Shown here: piece by piece, positions 1 through 5,992 of the stretch
Numbering within the stretch: the first letter of the stretch is position 1
Layout: each line of letters starts with the position of its first letter
Assembly: GCA_947454715.1 (NCBI GenBank)
Contig: CANGMZ010000014.1
Coordinates: 1-41,653, forward strand
Length of the DNA stretch: 41,653 bases
Reading direction: 5' to 3'
Origin: Chitinophagaceae bacterium
GTDB lineage: Bacteria > Bacteroidota > Bacteroidia > Chitinophagales > Chitinophagaceae
Notes under the pieces: generated by a model
The model's input: the letters and a program-made list of their open reading frames with translations, nothing else
Database searches by the model: none
Told to the model about the DNA's origin: nothing
Program-made: the position numbers and the translations under genes

Positions 1-503
1 CCACCCAAATCACCACTGAAATCAATACTCTTACTTCCGTCAGCTTCTGTTTTTGCTGTAGGAGTGAAGTATAATGTTTCAGTAGCCTTACCGTTATCGA
101 AAGGTAATATTGCACTAAGTGAATTACCTGCACCATTAAACAGATACAAAGGCTTCTTGCCGTAAGTCTTGTAATCTTTGAGCTGAGCAGCAACCGGGAA
201 TGCCCCTTTAGTGCTGAACTCTACAGATATTTTCTTGTTGTCTAACACTACAGTTTGCGCAGTACCGTTATATGCCGGTGGCTGTAGTTTTTTGAGTGCT
301 TCTGTTGCGGAGTCCATTACACCTGCAACTGCAGCCGGAGTAATAATACTGTCAACTTTAGGAACAGGGTGCAAACGAGCCTGTGCTACTGAGTCTGTTC
401 TTTTCTTTGCTTCATACGTTTTTTGCTCATACTGGTTGTAACTTATATAACCTATAAGCAACAAAGCAAGCAACGAGAAACCAATAACCTGATTACGATC
501 CAT
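1..503 (-). CDS. yidC: Membrane protein insertase YidC, N-terminal part (gene runs off the left edge)
   Basis: YidC inserts and folds proteins in the inner membrane, alone or with Sec. Only the first 167 codons are visible. The start, MDRNQVIGFSLLALLLIGYI, is a characteristic Bacteroidota YidC N-terminus: a short cytoplasmic tip, then the first transmembrane helix (about residues 7-23). A charged stretch follows (about 24-60) and then the start of the large periplasmic beta domain (for example TVVLDNKKISVEFSTKGAFP). The conserved C-terminal five-helix insertase core lies outside the window. A perfect TAnnTTTG element (526-533, minus) sits about 20 bases upstream of the ATG and supports this start. 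The family call rests on the N-terminal motif and on the periplasmic domain being in the expected order. Confidence 0.88.
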   Translation of the reverse strand, partial: MDRNQVIGFSLLALLLIGYISYNQYEQKTYEAKKRTDSVAQARLHPVPKVDSIITPAAVAGVMDSATEALKKLQPPAYNGTAQTVVLDNKKISVEFSTKGAFPVAAQLKDYKTYGKKPLYLFNGAGNSLSAILPFDNGKATETLYFTPTAKTEADGSKSIDFSGDLG

Positions 504-832
504 GTAAAACTTTAAAATAAGTGTGCAAAGGTATGCATTTTAATTAGCTAATAGACACATTCAATAATTACAAAAAGTGTCTACTTATTCATTTACTGCA
601 ATAGGAATATTAGTAGTAAATATTTCAAGAAGAAAATACATGTTAGTATTCGCCATGCAATTTCATAAAACTACTTTGTCTGAGAATAGCAATCTTTAAC
701 GACCATTCAACTATAAACAAAAATAATTGATGGAGCACTAATTACTAAATAAGAAAAGGTTGATGCATGATTCCTGTAGGTGAACAAGATGAAAGTAAGG
801 TTGTTCGGAAGAAGAAAGCAGGAGATGAGGGC
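504..832. other. Intergenic region upstream of yidC
   Basis: This AT-rich stretch lies between the yidC start and the terminator of the histone-like gene. Apart from the yidC -7 element near its left end I see no gene, RNA motif or notable repeat. A 72-codon minus frame at 707-925 runs through the terminator hairpin and into the histone-like gene, and does not look coding. Confidence 0.5.
526..533 (-). promoter_or_regulatory. Candidate promoter -7 element for yidC
   Basis: The minus strand reads TACCTTTG, a perfect match to the Bacteroidota -7 consensus TAnnTTTG. It would place the transcript start near 522, giving a leader of roughly 19 bases before the yidC ATG at 503. I see no good -33 TTTG at the usual 19-21 base spacing. 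Confidence 0.5.
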
Positions 833-865
833 AAAAAAAAAGAGACTGGTTGTGACAGTCTCTTT
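833..865 (-). terminator. Rho-independent terminator after the histone-H1-like gene
   Basis: A 10-bp stem (AAAGAGACTG at 839-848 with CAGTCTCTTT at 856-865, loop 849-855) is followed on the minus strand by a run of T (the A-run 833-841). It lies about 22 bases past the stop codon of the histone-like gene. Confidence 0.85.
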
Positions 866-887
866 TAAAGATTCGCTAAAATCAAAA

Positions 888-1250
888 TTATTTTTTAGCG
901 GCTGCCTTTTTAACAGGGCCAGCATTCTTTTTTGCAGGTGCTGCTTTCGCAGGTGCTGCTGCTTTTTTAGCTGGCGCTGCTTTCGCAGGTGCTGCCTTTT
1001 TAGCAGGTGCCGCTTTTTTAGCTGGCGCTGCTTTCTTAGCAGGAGCCGCTTTTTTTGCAGGAGCCGCCTTCTTAGCAGGAGCTGCTGCTTTCTTTGCTGG
1101 TGCTGCCTTTTTAGCTGGTGCTGCTTTTTTCGCAGGTGCCGCTTTAGGTGCCGCCTTTTTAGCTGGTGCTGCCGCTTTCTTAGCTGGTGCTGCCGCTTTT
1201 TTTGCAGGAGCTGCTTTTTTTGCAGGTGCTGCCTTCTTTGCTGTTGCCAT
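888..1250 (-). CDS. Histone H1-like Lys/Ala/Pro-repeat DNA-binding protein
   Basis: This 120-residue protein consists almost entirely of a six-residue repeat, AAPAKK, with variants AAAPAKK and AAPKAAPAKK. It uses essentially only A, P and K, plus MAT at the start and a divergent tail (NAGPVKKAAAKK). The composition matches the C-terminal tail of eukaryotic histone H1 and bacterial H1-like proteins (Hc1/Hc2, AlgP, BpH2 types), which bind and compact DNA non-specifically. No folded domain is visible, so the chain is probably disordered and strongly basic. The underlying DNA is an 18-bp minisatellite, so length probably varies between strains. It lies 54 bases downstream of rpmA on the same strand, ends at a strong terminator, and may be the last gene of the L21-L27 unit. 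The opposite-strand Cys/Arg/Phe-rich reading frame is an artefact of the repeat. Binding to RNA or ribosomes rather than DNA is equally possible from sequence. Confidence 0.8.
   Translation of the reverse strand: MATAKKAAPAKKAAPAKKAAAPAKKAAAPAKKAAPKAAPAKKAAPAKKAAPAKKAAAPAKKAAPAKKAAPAKKAAPAKKAAPAKKAAPAKAAPAKKAAAPAKAAPAKKNAGPVKKAAAKK
905..1245. repeat. 18-bp minisatellite coding AAPAKK units
   Basis: The whole gene body is a degenerate tandem array of an 18-bp unit (GCWGCACCTGCTAAAAAR-like on the coding strand), with occasional 3-bp insertions (extra Ala) and shortened units. All length changes are multiples of three, so the frame is kept throughout. Third positions vary freely while A/P/K are kept, which points to purifying selection on the peptide. 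Confidence 0.8.
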
Positions 1251-1304
1251 AACTTGTGAATTTAAGGGTAAACAAAAACCTTTATGGCAAAATCGCTTTG
1301 GGGG

Positions 1305-1574
1305 TTAGGCCATTGCGATTTCGGACATTTCCTTTACAGATACTAATGTTTTATTGCGGGTCTTGCGGAATTCAACGATACCATCAGTCAATGCGAAGAT
1401 GGTAAAATCTTTACCTAAACCTACGTTGTTACCTGGGTGATATTCAGTTCCTCTCTGGCGAATAATGATGTTACCAGATATTGCAGGTTGACCGCCAAAT
1501 ATTTTTACTCCTAATCTTTTACTGTGTGAATCGCGTCCGTTCCTTACACTACCTTCACCTTTTTTATGTGCCAT
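1305..1574 (-). CDS. rpmA: 50S ribosomal protein L27 (bL27)
   Basis: bL27 is a large-subunit protein whose N-terminal tail reaches the peptidyl-transferase centre. The 89-residue sequence begins [20 protein letters not shown] and contains the family core [24 protein letters not shown] and GKDFTIFAL. Length is normal. It starts directly at AHKKG, with no Firmicutes-type cleavable N-terminal extension. It lies 38 bases downstream of rplU on the same strand, the conserved bacterial order, so the two are presumably one transcript. Confidence 0.97.
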   Translation of the reverse strand: MAHKKGEGSVRNGRDSHSKRLGVKIFGGQPAISGNIIIRQRGTEYHPGNNVGLGKDFTIFALTDGIVEFRKTRNKTLVSVKEMSEIAMA

Positions 1575-1612
1575 TTCTTGTACTTACTTTATTAGTTAAT
1601 TAAATAGAGGGA

Positions 1613-1909
1613 TTAAGCTATTTCATTTATTCTGATCTTAGTCAAAGACTGGCGATGACCATTCTTCTTCATATAACCTTTACGACGCTTTTTCTTGAAA
1701 ACAATCACCTTATCACCTTTCAGATGATCGATGATTTCAGCCTGCACTTTTGCAGTCTTTGAAAATGTGATGTTACCTTCGCTGCTAGCCATCAAAACAT
1801 CAGAAAACTCAACTTTGTCTCCTGCATTACCCGCAAGGCGGTGTACAAACAATTCGTCATTCTTCTTTACCTTAAATTGCTGACCCGCTATAGTTACTAT
1901 TACAAACAT
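1613..1909 (-). CDS. rplU: 50S ribosomal protein L21 (bL21)
   Basis: bL21 binds 23S rRNA in the large subunit. The 98-residue protein begins MFVIVTIAGQQFKVKKND, the standard start of the family, and ends with the basic RNA-binding part (KVIVFKKKRRKGYMKKNGHRQ). An in-frame ATG eight codons upstream (1933) is rejected: it falls inside a perfect promoter -7 element (1931-1938), and the extra residues (MQKYFRFI) are not family-like. With rpmA it forms the L21-L27 unit, perhaps extended to the histone-like gene. Confidence 0.96.
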   Translation of the reverse strand: MFVIVTIAGQQFKVKKNDELFVHRLAGNAGDKVEFSDVLMASSEGNITFSKTAKVQAEIIDHLKGDKVIVFKKKRRKGYMKKNGHRQSLTKIRINEIA

Positions 1910-1930
1910 AATAAACCTAAAATATTTTTG

Positions 1931-1961
1931 CAAAGGTAATACAGATTTTTATTTCAAACAA
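1931..1961 (-). promoter_or_regulatory. Candidate promoter of the rplU-rpmA unit
   Basis: The minus strand has TACCTTTG (1931-1938, perfect TAnnTTTG) with TTG at 1959-1961, 20 bases upstream. The predicted transcript start is near 1927, about 18 bases before the chosen rplU ATG. Confidence 0.6.
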
Positions 1962-2147
1962 TAAAATTTGTTAAATTCCATGTTTTTTCTGTATGTTTTG
2001 CAGAATCGACATTGGCGACCCCGCATTTTTTACTACCCTATTGTGAAAAAAATTACTACTCACAAACTTATAAAGCCAATATCCACAATACTTTGCGACT
2101 GTTGTCAATCATTTGTGCCAATAGTATTCTTACCACTAAATTAATAA

Positions 2148-2155
2148 TAACTTTG
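2148..2155 (+). promoter_or_regulatory. Candidate promoter -7 element of the GH3 gene
   Basis: TAACTTTG matches TAnnTTTG perfectly and lies 20 bases before the ATG at 2176, predicting a leader of about 17 bases. No clear -33 element is seen at standard spacing. Confidence 0.5.
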
Positions 2156-2175
2156 GAACATAATTACAATCGGTA

Positions 2176-3672
2176 ATGAAAATTAAATCTTTTCTGGCAA
2201 GACCTTATGCATCTATCATCCATTCGCGTGTGCGCAAGAGTATGCTTACTGCTGTTGCTGATCAGGAATCTATACTACAGCAATTGCTGAAAACAGGCGC
2301 CAACACTGTGTTTGGGAAGGAACATAAGCTTGCTCAGGTAAAGACTTATGAAGACTACAAAGCGGCTGTTCCGATACGAGATTATGAGGCTTTTGTGCCT
2401 TATATTGATCAAATAAAAAATGGTGGCAGAGATATTTTGTGGAAAGGCAGACCTATCTATTTTGCTAAAACAAGTGGCACAACAAGTGGCGCAAAATATA
2501 TTCCGATCAGTAAAGAGTCGATACATTTTCATATAAATGGCGCCAGAAATGCATTACTCTGCTACATGGCAGAAACAGGAAATACTGCCTTTGCTGACGG
2601 TAAGATGATTTTTCTTTCCGGGTCACCGGAAATGGAACGTGTTGGCGGCATACCTACCGGCAGATTAAGCGGTATCGTCAATCACTTTATCCCCCGTTAT
2701 CTGCGCAGCAATCAGTTACCAAGCTTTGAAACAAATTGCATTGAAGATTGGGAAACTAAACTCGACAAGATAGTTAATGAAACCATGTCTGAAAATATGA
2801 CCCTGATTAGCGGTATACCGCCGTGGGTGCAAATGTATTTCGACTGGTTGAGTGCACGTAACGAAGGAAAGAAAATAAAAGAACTGTTCCCACACCTGCA
2901 AGTAATAGTGCACGGAGGCGTGAACTTTGAACCATATAAGTCTAAACTATTGGAAAGCCTTGGCGGATCTGTAGATATGATAGAGACGTTTCCTGCTTCT
3001 GAAGGTTTTTTTGCATTTCAGGACATGCCGGGAAAGGAAGGCCTATTATTAAATACAGACGCAGGCATGTTCTTTGAATTTATACCTGCTAATGAAATAG
3101 GTAATGACAACCCTACCCGACTGAGTCTGGGAGAAGTGCAGGTTGGCGAAAATTATGCGCTGATAGTCAGCAGCAATGCAGGGCTATGGGCATATAACAT
3201 TGGTGACACGGTTCGATTTATCAGCACCAACCCATATAGACTGGTAGTAACCGGACGAGTAAAGCATTTTATTTCTGCATTTGGCGAACACGTAATAGGA
3301 GAAGAAGTAGAGTACGCCATACTAAATGCAGCAAAAGAAGAGGGTGTACACATCACTGAGTTTACTATTGCACCAATGATTCAGGTAAGTGAGGGCAAAC
3401 CATACCATGAATGGTTTGTGGAATTTGAGCATGCGCCTGCAGACATGGCGACCTTTGAGTTGAAAGTGAATAATTACCTACGTCAAAAGAACATCTATTA
3501 CGACGATCTCATCAATGGTAATATCCTTCAGACACTGAAGATACGCAAGATGAAGAAAAATGCCTTTATCGACTATATGCGCTCTATAGGAAAACTGGGT
3601 GGTCAAAATAAAGTACCAAGACTGGGTAATGACAGAAAACTTGCAGATGCTCTGCAAGAGTGGATAATGTAA
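2176..3672 (+). CDS. GH3-family acyl-acid adenylating enzyme (bacterial GH3)
   Basis: GH3 enzymes belong to the acyl-adenylate-forming (ANL) superfamily. Plant members conjugate jasmonate or auxin to amino acids, while the substrates of bacterial homologues are generally not known. The 498-residue protein has the family layout. The N-terminus has an IHSRVRKSM segment and the YEDYKAAVPIRDYEAFVPYI region. The ATP-binding loop TSGTTSGAKYIPIS is near residues 98-111. The ETFPASEGFFAFQ motif (equivalent to the plant ASSE motif) follows near 275, then YNIGDTVRF and the VTGRVKHFISAFGEHV hinge. The C-terminal lid domain ends in RKMKKNAFIDYMRSIGKLGGQNK. No signal peptide is present, so it is cytoplasmic. 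It stands alone with its own promoter-like element. Its stop codon is seven bases from that of the convergent NHL gene. Family assignment is firm; substrate is unknown. Confidence 0.92.
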   Translation: MKIKSFLARPYASIIHSRVRKSMLTAVADQESILQQLLKTGANTVFGKEHKLAQVKTYEDYKAAVPIRDYEAFVPYIDQIKNGGRDILWKGRPIYFAKTSGTTSGAKYIPISKESIHFHINGARNALLCYMAETGNTAFADGKMIFLSGSPEMERVGGIPTGRLSGIVNHFIPRYLRSNQLPSFETNCIEDWETKLDKIVNETMSENMTLISGIPPWVQMYFDWLSARNEGKKIKELFPHLQVIVHGGVNFEPYKSKLLESLGGSVDMIETFPASEGFFAFQDMPGKEGLLLNTDAGMFFEFIPANEIGNDNPTRLSLGEVQVGENYALIVSSNAGLWAYNIGDTVRFISTNPYRLVVTGRVKHFISAFGEHVIGEEVEYAILNAAKEEGVHITEFTIAPMIQVSEGKPYHEWFVEFEHAPADMATFELKVNNYLRQKNIYYDDLINGNILQTLKIRKMKKNAFIDYMRSIGKLGGQNKVPRLGNDRKLADALQEWIM

Positions 3673-3679
3673 TAGTCAA

Positions 3680-5020
3680 TTATTTAATTACCGAAAGTTG
3701 TTGTGTAATAACTGACTTTACTGTTTGAACAGTTACTATATATATGCCGGGTGGCACTGATAATTGCAGCTCTGTTTTCTGATTGGTGTTTACTGCGGTA
3801 GTGTATACCTGCCTGCCTAAAACATCTGTTACCGTAATGTTTGCAATTTCTTTTGCAGGGGTAGTCATATCGACTGTAATGTATCCATTGCTTGATGGAT
3901 TGGGGTATATGCTAACGCCAATAACACTAGACTGAGCGGCTATACCTAACCCGCTTGCATAAGACTTACGAACACGGTTGTTACCATAGTCTGCGATTGC
4001 CAATGTGCCTTGAAAGGAATATGCTATTCCATAAGGGTTATTGCATTTTGCGGCACTGAGCAGAACAGAGTCAGCACCTACGCCCGCAATACCATCACCG
4101 GAAAGAGTAGTGATAATACCCGAGGGCAATATTTTGCGAATACGATCATTCCAGGCATCTGCTATGAATACACTTCCTGTATTATCTACAGCCACCCCTA
4201 TCGGCTCATATAATTGAGCATCAGTAGCAGGTATATTGTCTCCATTATATCCTGCAGTGCCTGTTCCGGCTATTGTAGTGATGACACCTGCGAGGTCTAC
4301 TTTCCGAATTCTTTCGTTGTCTACATCAGATATATAAATATTGCCGAAGTAATCTACGGCTACAGCATAAGGGCCATTAAGCATAGCTGCTTTAGCCGGA
4401 CCGTTATCGCCTCCATAACCTAAAGCCCCATTACCTGCGATAGTAGTTATAATACCTGTCACTCGATTTATTTTTCGTACCCTGTTATTCCCCTGATCAG
4501 CGATATATATGTTCCCAAAGGTATCTACTGCCAATCCCCGTGGTTGAAAAAGCTGAGCACTAGTAGCCAAAGCACTATCCCCGCCGAAACCAGCAACACC
4601 TGTACCTGCAACAGTAATGATATTGCCATCTGTATTAATCATCCTTATTCGATGATTATTTTTATCTGCGAAGTACACATTTCCCTGAGCATCTGCAGCA
4701 ACACCTATTGGGTCATTGATTTGAGCTGCTGTTGCCGGGATATTATCTCCGTTATACCCTGGCACTCCGGTGCCTGCTATTGTTGTAATGACACCGTCTA
4801 ATCCAATTTTACGAATACGCGCATTAGATCTGTCGGCAAAGAAAACCTCCTCTACCATATTTATGGCAACACCAAACGGGCCATGTAGTGCAGCACCAAT
4901 GGCAGGAATATTATCTCCGCTATATCCGGCAGAATCTGCCCCGGCAATGGTGGCTATGCGCTGTGCTTTTGAGAGAAATGCCGAGCAAAGCAAAAGAAGG
5001 AGTAAGCTTGTGTGCTTCAT
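3680..5020 (-). CDS. Secreted NHL-repeat beta-propeller protein with T9SS sorting domain
   Basis: I chose the start MKHTSLLLLLLCSAFLSKAQ because it gives a clean signal peptide (cleavage after KAQ). An in-frame ATG ten codons upstream (5050) only adds MNCLFMSIST. The mature part has six near-identical NHL repeats of about 56 residues, each with the pattern GVITTIAGTG..GYNGDNIPAT.AQ, then P.GVAVD..GN.YIAD..NNRIRK. Six blades make a complete propeller. A C-terminal T9SS type A domain follows (ISIYPNPSSNG, VTDVLGRQVY, PPGIYIVTVQT), directing export through the outer membrane and anchoring or release. NHL propellers usually bind proteins, glycans or nucleic acids; no ligand or catalytic residue can be named here. 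It is separated from the upstream DUF4197 gene by a hairpin, so it is probably its own unit. Confidence 0.9.
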   Translation of the reverse strand: MKHTSLLLLLLCSAFLSKAQRIATIAGADSAGYSGDNIPAIGAALHGPFGVAINMVEEVFFADRSNARIRKIGLDGVITTIAGTGVPGYNGDNIPATAAQINDPIGVAADAQGNVYFADKNNHRIRMINTDGNIITVAGTGVAGFGGDSALATSAQLFQPRGLAVDTFGNIYIADQGNNRVRKINRVTGIITTIAGNGALGYGGDNGPAKAAMLNGPYAVAVDYFGNIYISDVDNERIRKVDLAGVITTIAGTGTAGYNGDNIPATDAQLYEPIGVAVDNTGSVFIADAWNDRIRKILPSGIITTLSGDGIAGVGADSVLLSAAKCNNPYGIAYSFQGTLAIADYGNNRVRKSYASGLGIAAQSSVIGVSIYPNPSSNGYITVDMTTPAKEIANITVTDVLGRQVYTTAVNTNQKTELQLSVPPGIYIVTVQTVKSVITQQLSVIK

Positions 5021-5148
5021 AGTTGATATAGACATAAATAAACAATTCATTGTACAACGAAATATAGTCTATTTTATTGCAGGTAAATTTCGACTCTATT
5101 CATTTTAATAGTCTCGTCAATAATACCAAATGAATACAGCTCTAAAAT

Positions 5149-5183
5149 ACTACAGGCTAATGGGGTTGCCATTAGCCTGTAGT
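5149..5183 (-). terminator. Hairpin terminator after the DUF4197 gene
   Basis: Two 15-base arms (5149-5163 and 5169-5183) form a perfect stem with a five-base loop. The minus-strand 3' flank is only moderately T-rich, so termination is likely but not textbook. The hairpin could also work for the opposite strand. Confidence 0.7.
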
Positions 5184-5202
5184 TATTCAATATTTACTCT
5201 GA

Positions 5203-5952
5203 TTATTTTCCGTAACCAAATACCTTTTTCAATAAGTCCGACACGCGATCAGCAGGGTTCAGTCTTATTTTCTCTTCTTCTTGTGCAATGTGTAAGAATA
5301 CACCGTTAAGTGCACGCTCAGTAACATAGGCCGTAAGATCAGGATTTACTTTATTGAACGTAGTAGGTAAGTTATTATACACTTCAAATACTTCAGCCCA
5401 GTATTTAGTAGCATTCACCTTATCGAGCGAAGCACTGATCACCGGTCTGAAAGCAGCTGTAAGCTGCGCTGTTGTCTTACCTTTCAGATACTGCGTTGCG
5501 GCATCGTTACCACCTTTTAATATATTCAGGGCATCCTGAATTGTCATTGTCTTTATTGCATTCAAGAATATTGGCTGTGCCTGAGCGGCAGCATCTTCTG
5601 CAGCACGGTTCATGGCTAGAATAGCCTTGTCTACATAAGCACCCATGCCTATTTGTCTCAAGGTCTTTTCCACTTTAGCGGCCTCCGGCGGCATCATTAC
5701 CTTTACCAAAGCATCTCCGAAAAAGCCATCAGTAACAGAAAGTTTATTAGTGGCATTCTTCGCACCTAAATCCAATGCTTCTTTGAGCCCTGCTACTATC
5801 TCCGTATTTGTTATGCTGCCCTTTGCTGCTTTCTTTTTATTGCCACTCAATACTCCTCTGGCATCGTTCATGTATTCACGAATCATCTGCGCATCTGCGT
5901 TTACTGCTATCCCTGTAAACAACATGAAACCAATTATTGCTTTTTTAAACAT
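5203..5952 (-). CDS. DUF4197 domain-containing exported protein
   Basis: The 249-residue protein starts with a signal peptide (MFKKAIIGFMLFTGIAVNADA, cleavage before QMIREY) and is otherwise the helical DUF4197 family. Diagnostic stretches are EIVAGLKEALDLGAKNA, DGFFGDALVKVMMPPEA, VEKTLRQIGMGAYVDK, MNRAAEDAA, TIQDALNILKGGNDAATQYL and VNPDLTAYVTERALNGVF. The family is common in Bacteroidota and Proteobacteria and has no established function; a periplasmic location is inferred from the signal peptide. The ATG is preceded by a purine-rich AGAAGGAG, one of the few Shine-Dalgarno-like sequences in the window. It begins 40 bases after the stop of the outer-membrane receptor on the same strand, so the two may be co-transcribed. 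Confidence 0.88.
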   Translation of the reverse strand: MFKKAIIGFMLFTGIAVNADAQMIREYMNDARGVLSGNKKKAAKGSITNTEIVAGLKEALDLGAKNATNKLSVTDGFFGDALVKVMMPPEAAKVEKTLRQIGMGAYVDKAILAMNRAAEDAAAQAQPIFLNAIKTMTIQDALNILKGGNDAATQYLKGKTTAQLTAAFRPVISASLDKVNATKYWAEVFEVYNNLPTTFNKVNPDLTAYVTERALNGVFLHIAQEEEKIRLNPADRVSDLLKKVFGYGK

Positions 5953-5992
5953 ACTCCTTCTCTTTTTGTTCTGTTATTGATGCTAAATATCT

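Noticed and set aside
707-925. 72-codon minus-strand frame with a hydrophobic centre
   Set aside because: It runs through the terminator hairpin and overlaps the histone-like gene; no start context.
780-1259. Cys/Arg/Phe-rich plus-strand frame of 159 codons
   Set aside because: It is the antisense reading of the AAPAKK minisatellite. Its strange composition follows from the repeat, and the minus-strand frame keeps A/P/K with free third positions.
1910-1933. Upstream ATG for L21
   Set aside because: It falls inside the promoter -7 element, and L21 proteins start at the MFVIVTIAGQQF position.
4770-5108. 112-codon plus-strand frame antisense to the NHL gene
   Set aside because: There is no family resemblance, and the NHL propeller on the minus strand fully explains the region.
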